A DNA stretch of 64,000 nt from a bacterium (GTDB lineage Bacteria > Zhuqueibacterota > QNDG01 > DSAB01): the NCBI GenBank assembly GCA_011388275.1, contig DSAB01000121.1:1-64000 (forward strand), given 5' to 3'. Shown one piece after another: positions 8,146 to 17,613 of this stretch. The notes below the pieces were generated by a model. The model saw nothing but the letters and a program-made list of their open reading frames with translations, ran no database searches and was not told the DNA's origin. The first letter of the stretch is position 1; every line of letters begins with the position of its first letter. Made by a program: the position numbers and the translations under genes.

Positions 8146-8871
8146 ATGAAAATACGCATTCCCGTACTGATCGTTCTGGCGATGATGGCCCATTTGACAC
8201 TGAAAGCCGATGTGTTTCTCAAACAGAAACGGTACACCGGAGCCTATCAAATGATGGGAACGTCTCAGCCGGCCGAGGAAGTCATTGAAACGATCTGGCT
8301 CGCTGAAGACCGCATCGCCACCAGCAGTGACAAACAATCCATGCTCATTCTGATGGACCGGGGGCTTCGTGTACTTATCGATCATGAGGAGAAAACCTAC
8401 ACGGAAATCCCTCTGGACATGTCCAAAATGGCGGAAACCGATGAAGAAGCGCAGGCCATGCAGCAGATGATGAACACTCTGATGCAGATGAATGTGACCG
8501 TCCGGCCCACGGGCAAAACCCGCCAGATTGGTCAATGGAAATGCCATCAGTATATTCAGACCCTGGAAACCGCCATGGGGAACATGAACTTTGAACTCTG
8601 AGCTTCAAAGGAAATTCAAATCGATCCGGTCCTGTATTCCAAATTTTTCGCCGCCGGCCTTTCCGCCATGCCCGGCATGCAAAGCGCCGCCGAAGAGATG
8701 GCCAAAGAGATGAAAAAGATCGAGGGCGTGGTCGTTCAGTCCTCCTCTAAAAACCAGATTATGGGACAGACTATTGAATCGACCACCCTTCTTCTGGAAT
8801 ACAAAACCGGCAAGGCCCCGGCCGGCACTTTCGAAATTCCCGGGGGATATCAAAAAGTGAATCATCGATAA
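8146..8871 (+). pseudogene. DUF4412-like exported protein interrupted by an in-frame TGA
   Basis: Begins at ATG 8146 after AAGGAG with a signal peptide (hydrophobic residues 4-17). The frame stops at TGA 8599-8601, after NFEL, and then continues open and in the same frame for 89 codons to TAA 8869-8871. The downstream part (KEIQIDPVLYSKFFAAGLSAMPG) looks like the expected second half of the same periplasmic family, whose members usually have a Trp at this junction (TGG to TGA is one base). Neighbours end on TGA normally, so the code is standard, and no hairpin typical of a bacterial SECIS follows the TGA. It is therefore a nonsense mutation or a sequence error. The family assignment (YTEI block, Met-rich centre) is moderately sure; the function of the family is unknown. 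Confidence 0.7.
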
Positions 8872-8889
8872 GCTTCAAAGTACGGCGAA

Positions 8890-9237
8890 ATGAAACCGGT
8901 ATCGGCGGTTCAAAAAATCGGCATTGTTCTGCTTCTCTCGGGCCCGGGGTTGAGTCCATGGTTCTGCGCCCCCCGCTCGTCGAGTGATGATCTGGCCCGG
9001 CTGACCACTTACATGGCCGGATCTTTCAGCTCGCATGCCCAATACGGATCTTTCTACGGGAAAACCCGGGATACTTCATGTACGAGCGCTCACCGGGGGG
9101 CCGTCTATGCGACATCGGAAGTGACTATCACGTCCCGATTTCTGATCACCTGGGACCGGGGATTCAATGCATCCGGTGAGCAGGTGTGGGGCTCTGAAGG
9201 AGAAGGATATCATTTTACAAGAATTCAGCTGCCCTGA
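8890..9237 (+). pseudogene. CpcT/CpeT-family protein with internal deletion
   Basis: Open frame of 115 aa. After a signal-peptide-like start, residues about 33-52 (DDLARLTTYMAGSFSSHAQ) match the N terminus of CpcT/CpeT proteins, and residues about 53-115 (the CTSAHRGAVYATSEV region, TWDRGFNASGEQVWG, GYHFTR) match their C terminus. Family members are about 190-215 aa; here roughly 80-90 central residues are absent and the two ends are joined in frame. In cyanobacteria the family attaches bilins to phycobiliproteins, but homologues occur in non-photosynthetic bacteria with unknown role. The shortened barrel is unlikely to be functional. It sits directly before hutU (11-bp gap). Confidence 0.65.
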
Positions 9238-9248
9238 AGGAGGAATTC

Positions 9249-10967
9249 ATGGCTCGACCCATGCATTATGACCAACGGCCCGACGGGCCTGTGCGCGCAC
9301 CCCGCGGCCTTGAGAAATCCTGCCGCAACTGGGATACGGAAGCGGCCATGCGTATGCTGATGAACAATCTCGACCCCGATGTCGCTCTCATACCGAATGA
9401 GCTGATTGTGTACGGCGGAAGCGGCCGGGCCGCGCGAAACTGGCTGGCCTACAGGCAAATCATCGATATATTGAAAAACCTGGATGACCGGCACACGCTC
9501 TGCGTCCAGTCCGGAAAACCCGTTTACATTGCCCCCTCGCATTCCGAAGCCCCTCGCGTGATTCTGGCCAACTCCAATATCGTCCCCCACTGGGCGACCC
9601 AGGAACAGTTCGACCGGTATGATGAACAGGGTCTGATCATGTACGGCCAGATGACAGCCGGAAGCTGGATCTATATCGCCACCCAGGGCATAATACAGGG
9701 CACGTATGAGAGCTTTGCCGCAGCCGGCAGACAGGATTTCGGCGTGGAAAGTCTCAAAGGAAAATTCATCCTGACCGGCGGCATGGGCGGCATGTCCGGC
9801 GCCCAGCCGCTGGCCGGAACCATGAATGAAGCCGTTATACTGGTTGTGGAAGCCAGACCCGAAAGGATCGAACGGAAGGTCAAAGAGGGATACTGCGACC
9901 GAATGACACACGACATTCGGGAAGCCCTTCAGTGGGTACAGGAAGCTAAAAACGATGAAACCCCCCTCTCCATCGGACTGGCGGGCAATACGGGAGAGGT
10001 CCTGCCCTGGATGGTCGAACACGACGTGATTCCGGACATTGTGACGGATCAGACGTCGGCACACAATCTTCTGGATTATTCGCCTGTGGGCGACCCGGAA
10101 CAAATGGACCGGCTTCGGGTGAAGAATCCCGGAGAGTATCGAAAAAGGGCCTTGGAAACCATCGCCTTGCATGAAGAGGCCATATTACAAATGCAGAAAC
10201 GCGGTGCCGTGGCCTTTGATTATGGAAACAACCTTCGGGCCCAGGCGGAAAAAGCCGGGGTGGCTGTCAGAAACCCGGACGGCAGCTTCAAATACCCCGG
10301 CTTTGTACCTGCCTATGTTCGCCCGCTCTTTTGCGAGGGAAGGGGCCCTTTCCGCTGGGCGGCACTTTCGGGAGATGAAGAAGATATCCGCCGGCTGGAT
10401 CAGGTGGTCCTTGAAATGTTTCCGGACAATGAATCCCTGGTCCGCTGGATCAGGCTGGCCGGAGAGAAAATTCCGCATCTCGGCCTTCCCTCCAGAGTCT
10501 GCTGGCTGGGGTATGGAGAAAGGACCGAGTTCGCCCTTCGCATGAATGAGATGGTGGGCGAGGGAATCATCAAGGCTCCGGTCGTCATCGGCCGGGATCA
10601 TCTCGATTGCGGCTCCGTGGCATCTCCGAATCGCGAAACAGAAGGGATGAAGGACGGCAGCGACGCCATCGCCGACTGGCCGTTGCTCAATTTCGCCCTC
10701 AACGCCGTGAACGGAGCTTCCTGGGTCAGCTTTCATCATGGCGGAGGCGTGGGCATCGGGTATTCATTGCACGCCGGTATGGTGATTGTCGCAGACGGAA
10801 CAAAGGCACGGGCCGAACGGTTGAGGCGTGTGACCACCGTGGATCCGGGTATCGGCATCGCCCGTCATGTGGACGCCGGCTACGACCAGGCCGTCAAGAC
10901 CGCCAGGGACAAGGGGGTTCTGATCAACCGGTTTCCTCCTCCGGCCGCAAACGGGTCTGACGGTTAA
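9249..10967 (+). CDS. hutU: Urocanate hydratase HutU
   Basis: Hydrates urocanate to 4-imidazolone-5-propionate using tightly bound NAD+ as an electrophile. 572 aa, full length for the family (about 550-560). ATG 9249 follows AAGGAGGA at 9236-9243. Recognised by [44 protein letters not shown], the NAD-binding [17 protein letters not shown] and the C-terminal [14 protein letters not shown]. Cytoplasmic. hutI starts 4 bp downstream, so the pair forms a tight operon. HutH (histidine ammonia-lyase), needed to make urocanate, is not in this window. Confidence 0.97.
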   Translation: MARPMHYDQRPDGPVRAPRGLEKSCRNWDTEAAMRMLMNNLDPDVALIPNELIVYGGSGRAARNWLAYRQIIDILKNLDDRHTLCVQSGKPVYIAPSHSEAPRVILANSNIVPHWATQEQFDRYDEQGLIMYGQMTAGSWIYIATQGIIQGTYESFAAAGRQDFGVESLKGKFILTGGMGGMSGAQPLAGTMNEAVILVVEARPERIERKVKEGYCDRMTHDIREALQWVQEAKNDETPLSIGLAGNTGEVLPWMVEHDVIPDIVTDQTSAHNLLDYSPVGDPEQMDRLRVKNPGEYRKRALETIALHEEAILQMQKRGAVAFDYGNNLRAQAEKAGVAVRNPDGSFKYPGFVPAYVRPLFCEGRGPFRWAALSGDEEDIRRLDQVVLEMFPDNESLVRWIRLAGEKIPHLGLPSRVCWLGYGERTEFALRMNEMVGEGIIKAPVVIGRDHLDCGSVASPNRETEGMKDGSDAIADWPLLNFALNAVNGASWVSFHHGGGVGIGYSLHAGMVIVADGTKARAERLRRVTTVDPGIGIARHVDAGYDQAVKTARDKGVLINRFPPPAANGSDG

Positions 10968-10971
10968 ATAA

Positions 10972-12186
10972 ATGATGGCACTCGCAACAAATCACGTTTT
11001 GAAAAACATCAGGAAATGCCTTCAGCCCGGCGGAAAGGTGCTGGATAATATCAGCATCTGGATTCAGGGCGATCGAATCCATGCCGTTGAGAGCTGGGAG
11101 CGCATTCAATCCGATATCGAACAATCGGGAAATCCATATACGGTTCGCGACTGTTCCGCCTGGATCGCCGCACCGGGGCTCATCGACTGCCACACGCATC
11201 TGCTTTTTGCCGGATCACGCGAGGGAGAGCTCTACGCCCGGGCCCGGGGGACTCCCTATCTGGAAATCTTAAGGCAGGGCGGAGGAATTTATCGCACGGT
11301 CGAAGCCGTGCGATCCGCATCCGAAGAAGAGCTTATCGAAAACGGCCGTTATTATCTGGACATGGCCCTGTCGTACGGCATCACAACCGTGGAAATAAAA
11401 ACCGGTTACGGCCTGGATTATTCCACCGAAGAAAAAATGCTTCGGGTCATCAACAGGCTGAATGCCCATCCGGTCGATATTGTCCCGACATTTCTGGTTC
11501 ATACGGTGCCCCGTGGACTGGATCGCAAAGCATACATTGAAGAAATCGCCGCGAAATGGATCCCGTCCTTCAGAGACCGCGCCGAGTGGTTTGACCTGTT
11601 TCTTGAAGAGGGTGTGTTCAGCCTCAAGGAAGCGGAATTTCTTTCGACCCATGCCCGTGACGCCGGATATCATCTCGGGCTGCATACCAACCAGGTTCAC
11701 GACATCGGCGGAATCGGCCTGGCCGACACCCTGGGTATGCGCCATGTCGACCATCTCGAAGTCCTGAGCGACGAGGACGCCCATCGCATTCGGCGCAATC
11801 CGGAATGCTACGCCGTGTTTCTTCCTGCGGCCGAGGCGTTCGTCTTTTCCGATCGAATCGGACAAATTGAAAAACTGCTGGATATTCCAGACCGGCTGGT
11901 TTTATCCTCGGATTTCAATCCAGGATCATCCCCGGTTCTGTCTCCCTATTTCATCATGGCACACGCGGTCCTTCGTTACCGCCTGCACGATCCCTTTCTC
12001 ATTCTGGATGCCTATACGGTCAATCCGGCAACCATGCTCTATCTGGATGACCGGGGAGTCCTGGCTCCAGGTAAAAAAGCCGATATGGTATTCATGCAGC
12101 TGGACGCCTTTGAACAAATTCCTTACTGGGCGGGAACCGACTTTGTTCAGGGCGTGATGAAGAGCGGATCCTGGGTTGAATGCTGA
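10972..12186 (+). CDS. hutI: Imidazolonepropionase HutI
   Basis: Metal-dependent amidohydrolase that opens imidazolonepropionate to N-formimino-L-glutamate, the substrate of the FTCD at 6398. 404 aa. The metal site HxH is in APGLIDCHTHLLFAGSR; later ligands lie in GLHTNQVHDIGG and HVDHLE, and the catalytic Asp in SSDFNPGSSPV. The gene starts 4 bp after hutU. With hutU and ftcD it covers three of the four steps from histidine to glutamate. Confidence 0.96.
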   Translation: MMALATNHVLKNIRKCLQPGGKVLDNISIWIQGDRIHAVESWERIQSDIEQSGNPYTVRDCSAWIAAPGLIDCHTHLLFAGSREGELYARARGTPYLEILRQGGGIYRTVEAVRSASEEELIENGRYYLDMALSYGITTVEIKTGYGLDYSTEEKMLRVINRLNAHPVDIVPTFLVHTVPRGLDRKAYIEEIAAKWIPSFRDRAEWFDLFLEEGVFSLKEAEFLSTHARDAGYHLGLHTNQVHDIGGIGLADTLGMRHVDHLEVLSDEDAHRIRRNPECYAVFLPAAEAFVFSDRIGQIEKLLDIPDRLVLSSDFNPGSSPVLSPYFIMAHAVLRYRLHDPFLILDAYTVNPATMLYLDDRGVLAPGKKADMVFMQLDAFEQIPYWAGTDFVQGVMKSGSWVEC

Positions 12187-12206
12187 TCCCCGCGCTTTCG
12201 AACCGC

Positions 12207-12857
12207 TCAGACCGATGCCAAAAGCCCCCTGACCAGATCAACGGAAACAGCGGCATCCGGGGCATAGCCGTCCGCCCCGATTTCATCGGCATAGGCCTGT
12301 GTAATGGGAGCGCCTCCGATAATCACCTTGATCCGGTCGCGCAGTCCCGCTTTTTCCAGGCCTTTTATGACATCCTCCATGCAGATCATGGTCGTGGTCA
12401 GCAAAGCTGAAAGACCCAGGATTTGAGGTTCCGTTTCCCGAATCATCTGTATGATTGTCTCCACACCCACGTCGGTTCCCATGTCCACCACTTCAAAACC
12501 CGCCCCTTGCAGCAGCATGGAGACGATGTTCTTGCCTATATCATGCAGATCGCCCTTCACGGTTCCCATGAGAATCTTTCCTTTGGAAGCCACCCGGGCT
12601 TCCGCCAGACGTGGCTTCAGAACAGCCATGCCGGCTTTCATGGCGCGGGCTGCAATAAGCACTTCCGGAATAAACACCTCGTTGTTCTTGAACTTGACTC
12701 CGATACACTCCATCCCCGACATCAGCCCCTGATTCAAAATCGATTCCGCCGAACAATGCTCCAGTGCTTCCACGGTCAGGGACCGAACCGCATCCGCGTC
12801 TCCCTTTTCACACTGCACGGCGATCTCATGAAGCAGCTGTCTGTTTTCCTCCATCAT
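12207..12857 (-). CDS. Corrinoid (B12-binding) methyl-carrier protein, MtbC/MttC type
   Basis: 216 aa with the two-domain layout of corrinoid proteins: an N-terminal helical cap (about residues 1-90) and a Rossmann-like B12 domain with the cobalt-ligand motif GDLHDIGKNI (DxHxxG), then LGLSALLTTT and IIGGAPIT. Such proteins carry a methyl group on cobalt between a substrate-specific methyltransferase and an acceptor methyltransferase. Neither partner is in the window, so its substrate (methylamine, methanol, methoxy-aromatic, glycine betaine or other) is open. It follows the MFS gene on the same strand after about 40 bp and may share its transcript. Confidence 0.88.
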   Translation of the reverse strand: MMEENRQLLHEIAVQCEKGDADAVRSLTVEALEHCSAESILNQGLMSGMECIGVKFKNNEVFIPEVLIAARAMKAGMAVLKPRLAEARVASKGKILMGTVKGDLHDIGKNIVSMLLQGAGFEVVDMGTDVGVETIIQMIRETEPQILGLSALLTTTMICMEDVIKGLEKAGLRDRIKVIIGGAPITQAYADEIGADGYAPDAAVSVDLVRGLLASV

Positions 12858-12897
12858 GTCATCCTTTGTCGTATCGTTGTGGACAACCGCCCTTGCC

Positions 12898-14136
12898 TTA
12901 CACTCCCGGTTTCAACAAGGGTTTTTTTATAAAACGAATCAACAAGGCCCCGACCCAGCAAAGAAATCCGCAAAGGGCAAAGGCCAGAGGAAAATTTCCC
13001 AAATCACCCAGTATGCCCCCCAGTATCGGCATCAGGATGCCGCCCACACCGTATGCGAGAAACACAAAGGGATAGTTTTCTCCCACATGGGCGGCTCCAA
13101 ATGTATCGGCGGTCAATGTCGGAAACAGGGAAAAATTCCCTCCGAAATTGAAACCGATAATCAGCGCGCTTGCATAGAGTAAAACCGGCTGACCCGCAGT
13201 ATAAATCATGGCCATCATCATCAATCCCTGCAGCACGGCCATGAGAATGATGGCCGGTCTTTGACCTATCCGGTCGCTGATCAGACCCCACAGAATACGG
13301 CCCAGGCCGTTGGCAAGGCTGAAGTAGACCGCCATGGCGGTGCCCGCGATAGCGCTGGCCGCCGCCGCCGTGTGCCCGCTTCGCTGAAGCGCTTCCATGG
13401 GATACAGCTTCATGAGGCCGATGGACATCAAACCCGCTCCGGCGGTTATAACAAAGGTGAAAAAAATCAGGTAAAAAGAACCGGTGCGAACCATCTCATG
13501 AGACCGAAGCGCTTTGGAATCTCGCGCAGTCTTTATTTCCGGATTGTTCTTCGGCTCATCGGCCGGAAAGACCATCCAGATCGAACCGAGGAGTGTCAAT
13601 GCGGCGAATAAAACTCCATATATGATGAACGTCATGGAAAGACCCGTGCGTTCAAGTAAATTCCCCCATGAACCGGCCAGTTTGATCCAGCCCATGGCAC
13701 CAAATCCGAAGCCTGCCACTGCCAGTCCTGTGATCAATCCTTTCCTGTCGGGATACCACCGCATGCCCACAGCAATGGGAACCACATATCCCAGGCCGAT
13801 CCCGGAACCGCCGATAACGCCAATAAACAGCGTGTTGAGCCAAAAATTGGTTTTCCCGATCAAGCCGGCCAAAACATAACCCAGGCCCAAAACCAGGCCC
13901 GCAATCACAGCCAGACGCCGGGGTCCCCATTTTGTAAGGCGCTTTCCGGCCCAAACCATCACCAGGGCAAAGAAGGCCAACCCTACGGAGAAAACCGCCT
14001 GTGTCTGGACATTGCTCCATCCCGCTTCATTCAATGTGGGCGTGAAAACCGACCAGGCATAGATCGCGCCCAGGCAAAACTGGATCAGAATCGCACCAAG
14101 AACAACACGCCATCGATTTCCTGAAGTGTTTGGCAT
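12898..14136 (-). CDS. MFS transporter, oxalate/formate antiporter (OxlT)-like
   Basis: 412 aa from ATG 14136, which has GAGGAG 7 bp upstream; the open frame extends to 14187 without a better site. About 12 hydrophobic helices. The start (NRWRVVLGAILIQFCLGAIYAWSVF) and later GLGYVVPIAVGMRWYPDRKGLITGLAVAGFGFGA are typical of the OxlT branch of the major facilitator superfamily, which exchanges small carboxylates across the inner membrane. The actual substrate is not visible in the sequence. It is downstream of the kbl terminator and upstream of the corrinoid protein gene. Confidence 0.85.
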   Translation of the reverse strand: MPNTSGNRWRVVLGAILIQFCLGAIYAWSVFTPTLNEAGWSNVQTQAVFSVGLAFFALVMVWAGKRLTKWGPRRLAVIAGLVLGLGYVLAGLIGKTNFWLNTLFIGVIGGSGIGLGYVVPIAVGMRWYPDRKGLITGLAVAGFGFGAMGWIKLAGSWGNLLERTGLSMTFIIYGVLFAALTLLGSIWMVFPADEPKNNPEIKTARDSKALRSHEMVRTGSFYLIFFTFVITAGAGLMSIGLMKLYPMEALQRSGHTAAAASAIAGTAMAVYFSLANGLGRILWGLISDRIGQRPAIILMAVLQGLMMMAMIYTAGQPVLLYASALIIGFNFGGNFSLFPTLTADTFGAAHVGENYPFVFLAYGVGGILMPILGGILGDLGNFPLAFALCGFLCWVGALLIRFIKKPLLKPGV

Positions 14137-14179
14137 GAATAGTCTCCTCATTAGAAAAAAACTTTGTCGAAAATAGAAA

Positions 14180-14223
14180 AGCCGCAAAACATCGCCCCCT
14201 AGAGTGACAACAGCTTTGCGGCT
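14180..14223 (-). terminator. Rho-independent terminator after kbl
   Basis: Read on the minus strand, AGCCGCAAA and TTTGCGGCT form a 9-bp stem with a loop of about 25 nt, followed by TTTTCTATTTT. It lies 40-85 bp past the kbl stop, closing the acpS-tdh-acsA-acp-kbl operon. Confidence 0.6.
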
Positions 14224-14264
14224 TTACAGCCAGTCAGTTGAGACATCAGCGAAAAGAAATTCGC

Positions 14265-15512
14265 CTACATTCCATATCTGTCGATCACTTCCTGCTTGGT
14301 CTTGCCCAAAATATCATACTTCTTTCCGATTTTGGTGAAAGCCTCCAGCGCCTTGTCCAGATGGTGACGCTCATGACCCGCCGATATCTGAGTCCGGATA
14401 CGGGCCTGACCCTTGGGAACCACGGGAAAGAAAAATCCAATGGCATAAATCCCTTCACTGTACAGGTCGCGGGAAAAATCCTGGGATAATTTGGCATTGA
14501 ACAGCATAATCGGCACGATTGGAGTGTCGCCTTCCTTCAAGATGAATCCGGCTTCAGTGAGTCCCTTTCGCCAATATTCGGCGTTGGCTTCCAGCTTGTC
14601 CCGGCGCTCCGTGCTTTGGCTCAGTATGTCCATCACGCGAAGCACACCGGATACCACCACAGGCGCGATGGTATTGGAAAACAAATAGGGTCTCGCCTTT
14701 TGACGGCACATTTCCACAAGTTCTTTCCGTCCGGAAACACAGCCGCCCGAGGCTCCTCCCAATGCTTTTCCAAAGGTTGTGGTAATTATATCGATCTTCC
14801 CCATGACCCCGTACTTTTCATGTGTGCCGCGGCCGCGCTTGCCGATAAAACCCGAAGCATGGGAATCGTCCACCAACAGCATGGCATCGTATTTTTCGCA
14901 GAGTTGTACCATCTCATCGAGTTTGGCCGTATCGCCATCCATGGAAAAAACACCGTCGGTGATCACCATCTTCATCCGTTTGTCGGCGTGAAGCTGGAGT
15001 TTCTTCTCGAGGTGTTCCATGTTGGAATGTTTAAACGTGTCATGTTCGGCCGAACAGAGACGAATGCCATCAATAATGGAAGCATGAACCAGCCGGTCGG
15101 AGATCATCACATCATCGGTCGTGAGAACCGCTTCAAAAACGCCGGCATTGGCATCCATGCAGGACGGGAAGAGAATCGTATCTTCCGTTCCCAGAAATTC
15201 CGTCACTTTATTTTCCAGCTCATTATGAATATCCTGGGTGCCGCAGATAAACCTCACCGAGGACATTCCATAACCGCGCGCGTCCAGTCCTTCATGGGCC
15301 GCCTTGACCACCTCCGGATGACTGGACAGCCCGAGATAGTTGTTGGCGCACATATTGATGACTTTGGATAGGCCGGCGCCTTTGGGAAACTCCACTTCGA
15401 TGTCGGCCGCCTGCGGAGAATGGATGAAACGCTCTTCTTTGAAAATACCGGCATCCTGAATTTCCTTGATTTCTTTCTGATAGGATTCCCTGACTTTATT
15501 GCTGAATGCCAT
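14265..15512 (-). CDS. kbl: Glycine C-acetyltransferase (2-amino-3-ketobutyrate CoA ligase) Kbl
   Basis: 415 aa PLP enzyme of the alpha-oxoamine synthase family. It splits 2-amino-3-ketobutyrate with CoA to glycine and acetyl-CoA. Family blocks seen: FKEERFIHSPQ, INMCANNYLGLSSHPEV, SVRFICGTQDIHNELE, HASIIDGIRL, VDDSHASGF and the PLP-lysine segment TTTFGKALGGASGG. These favour Kbl over serine palmitoyltransferase or AONS. It is the last gene of an operon with a threonine dehydrogenase (expected partner) and with a carrier protein and acyl-CoA synthetase (unexpected partners), so an acyl substrate on the carrier protein cannot be excluded. A second, broken kbl lies at 19147. Confidence 0.88.
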   Translation of the reverse strand: MAFSNKVRESYQKEIKEIQDAGIFKEERFIHSPQAADIEVEFPKGAGLSKVINMCANNYLGLSSHPEVVKAAHEGLDARGYGMSSVRFICGTQDIHNELENKVTEFLGTEDTILFPSCMDANAGVFEAVLTTDDVMISDRLVHASIIDGIRLCSAEHDTFKHSNMEHLEKKLQLHADKRMKMVITDGVFSMDGDTAKLDEMVQLCEKYDAMLLVDDSHASGFIGKRGRGTHEKYGVMGKIDIITTTFGKALGGASGGCVSGRKELVEMCRQKARPYLFSNTIAPVVVSGVLRVMDILSQSTERRDKLEANAEYWRKGLTEAGFILKEGDTPIVPIMLFNAKLSQDFSRDLYSEGIYAIGFFFPVVPKGQARIRTQISAGHERHHLDKALEAFTKIGKKYDILGKTKQEVIDRYGM

Positions 15513-15566
15513 GATTGGCCTCCTTGTATATCGCGTTGGATATGTTCACGGTACTTGCGAATCGTG

Positions 15567-15809
15567 TCAGATAAATTCCTTCACCAACGCACAGATCTTG
15601 TCGACCGTGTCGAACGCTTCCGGAGTGGCTTTTTCGTCGGGGATAGAGATATTGTATTTGTTCTCCAGAAATCGCTTCAGAGAAACCATGGAAAAGGAGT
15701 CGACAATCCCTCCCGATATCAACGGGGTGTCGACATCAATAGCCTCATCCTCGTCTTCCAGATACTCTTCCTCCACATATTCCAGAATCATCTTTTGCAT
15801 GTCATCCAT
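15567..15809 (-). CDS. Specialised acyl carrier protein
   Basis: 80 aa from ATG 15809, set by GGAGG 9 bp upstream. Strongly acidic four-helix carrier protein. The phosphopantetheine Ser is in GIVDSFSMVSL rather than the fatty-acid-synthase ADSLDTVEL, and the downstream ENKYNISIPDEKATPE pattern is that of dedicated carrier proteins found beside ligases and condensing enzymes. So it is probably not the housekeeping AcpP. It lies between acsA (25-bp gap) and kbl (54-bp gap), with an AcpS gene at the head of the same operon to load it. What it carries is not known. Confidence 0.85.
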   Translation of the reverse strand: MDDMQKMILEYVEEEYLEDEDEAIDVDTPLISGGIVDSFSMVSLKRFLENKYNISIPDEKATPEAFDTVDKICALVKEFI

Positions 15810-15834
15810 AATTGTGTACCTCCTGGTTGATTGT

Positions 15835-17541
15835 CTATTCCTCATTCTCGAGGGTCGAAGTGTCCCCGATCTCCTCACCCCATTCTCTGGCATGCAGCAG
15901 GCGGCGCATGATCTTGCCGCTGCGTGTTTTGGGAAGCGAGTCAACAAACTCGATCTCCTGGGGCATGGCCAGGGGTGAAAGCTTTTTCCGAATGAAATTC
16001 ATGATTTTCAGTTCCGTGTCGTCGTTGGTTTCCACCCCGGGTTTCAGGGTAATAAAAGCCTTAACCACTTCCATGTTCACTTCATCGGGTTTGCTCACCA
16101 CGGCCGATTCAGCCACAAATTCGTGCTCAAGCAGGGCGGATTCGACTTCAAAAGGACTGACCAGATGTCCCCCTGTATTGATGACATCATCATCCCGGCC
16201 GGTGAACCAGAAATAACCTTCCTTGTCGATGCTGGAACGGTCACCTGACAGGTACCAGCCGTTTTTAAACTTGGCCCTGTAGGTTTCCTCATTGTTCCAG
16301 TAGGTACGCATCATGGCCGGCCAGCCCGGCTTGAAGGCAATTAAACCGATCTTTCCGGGTTCTTTGAAGGGTTCATGGGTGGCAGGATCCAGAACCGCGG
16401 CTTCTATACCCGGGAAGGGTTTGCCCATGGATCCCGGCTTGACTCTCATGTCCGGATAGTTGGAAATCATGATGGATCCGGTCTCGGTCTGCCAGTAGGT
16501 GTCCAGAAAGGGAAGGCCAAAAACCTTCTCCGACCAGATGACCGCTTCGGCGTTGAGCGGTTCTCCCACACTGGTCAGATGCCGCAGGCTGGAAAGATCA
16601 TGTTTTTTCACCGCCTCTTCTCCGGCTTTCATCAGTGACCGAATAGCCGTGGGCGCCGAATACCAAACGGAAATCTTGTGCTTTTCGATAAACGCATACC
16701 AGGCCTCTGCTGAAAACCCCTTATCGAGAACGCATTGCGTGATTCCCAGTGACCAGGGACCGATAATCCCATAGGAAGTTCCCGTGACCCAGCCCGGATC
16801 CGCGGTACACCAGTAGATGTCATCCTCGTGCAGATCCAGGACCCATTTGGAGGTCAGGTACTGGGATATCAGTGAATAGTGCACATGCTTGACACCCTTG
16901 GGCTGTCCAGTGGTTCCTGATGTATAATGCAGAACCGAAGGAGATTCGGCCTGAGTCGAATAGACATCCAGTTTCTCCACCGGCTTTTCCCGGTCTAGCG
17001 CGAATGCGGTCTCTTTCTCCTGAAGGGGGTGTTTCCCGTCATAATCGACGATAAAGATGTGTTCCAGCCAGGGAAGCTGGTCACGAATACGCCGCACCTT
17101 GGCAATATGTTTTCTCTGCGTGATGATGGCTTTCGTCTGCGCGTCCTTCATTCGAACCAGCAGAGCCTCATCGCCAAACGCGGAAAAGAGCGGCTGGGCA
17201 ATCGCGCCGATTTTCAGTATACCGAGAAATCCGAAATACAATTCCGGGACCCGATCCAGAAACAGACAGACGCGGTCCTCCGGCCGAATCCCCTGGTTTT
17301 TGAGAAACGCGCCGATGGTATTGCTGGCGCGCCGGATATCATGAAAAGTATATCGTCTTTCTTCACCGGTCATGCCTTCCCAGATGAAGGCCGTTTTATC
17401 CCCTTTTCCCTGTTCACAGATACGGTCCGTGCAATACCATCCGATATTGATGAGATCTCCCGGTTTGTAGTCCAGTTCCTTCTCTGAAATAGACCAGCTG
17501 AAATTCTTAACTCGCTCATCATAAGAGCCGATATGAGACAT
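15835..17541 (-). CDS. Acetyl-/acyl-CoA synthetase, AcsA-like
   Basis: 568 aa member of the ANL adenylating enzymes; activates a carboxylate with ATP and transfers it to CoA (or a pantetheine arm). P-loop-like YTSGTTGQPKGVKH, GWVTGTSYGIIGP, DTYWQTETGS, WYLSGD and FTGRDDDVINTGGHLVSPFEVE are all present, and the C-terminal catalytic Lys is in PKTRSGKIMRR. The W of YWQTETG is the residue that limits acetyl-CoA synthetases to short acids, so acetate or propionate is most likely. AAGGAGG precedes ATG 17541. Placed between tdh and acp in the operon. Confidence 0.88.
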   Translation of the reverse strand: MSHIGSYDERVKNFSWSISEKELDYKPGDLINIGWYCTDRICEQGKGDKTAFIWEGMTGEERRYTFHDIRRASNTIGAFLKNQGIRPEDRVCLFLDRVPELYFGFLGILKIGAIAQPLFSAFGDEALLVRMKDAQTKAIITQRKHIAKVRRIRDQLPWLEHIFIVDYDGKHPLQEKETAFALDREKPVEKLDVYSTQAESPSVLHYTSGTTGQPKGVKHVHYSLISQYLTSKWVLDLHEDDIYWCTADPGWVTGTSYGIIGPWSLGITQCVLDKGFSAEAWYAFIEKHKISVWYSAPTAIRSLMKAGEEAVKKHDLSSLRHLTSVGEPLNAEAVIWSEKVFGLPFLDTYWQTETGSIMISNYPDMRVKPGSMGKPFPGIEAAVLDPATHEPFKEPGKIGLIAFKPGWPAMMRTYWNNEETYRAKFKNGWYLSGDRSSIDKEGYFWFTGRDDDVINTGGHLVSPFEVESALLEHEFVAESAVVSKPDEVNMEVVKAFITLKPGVETNDDTELKIMNFIRKKLSPLAMPQEIEFVDSLPKTRSGKIMRRLLHAREWGEEIGDTSTLENEE

Positions 17542-17613
17542 AAAACCTCCTTCTTAAAGCATGCCGACTGTTTATCGTGATATGAATCAAAGCCAATATT
17601 CTGATCCGTCCGG

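Noticed and set aside
8599..8640. Selenocysteine insertion at the in-frame TGA
   Set aside because: No stem-loop of bacterial SECIS type follows the TGA, and the family expects Trp, not Cys, at this position.
14265..15512. Serine palmitoyltransferase instead of Kbl
   Set aside because: The FKEERFIHSPQ, SVRFICGTQ and GKALGGASGG blocks favour Kbl; kept only as a hypothesis because of the carrier protein neighbour.
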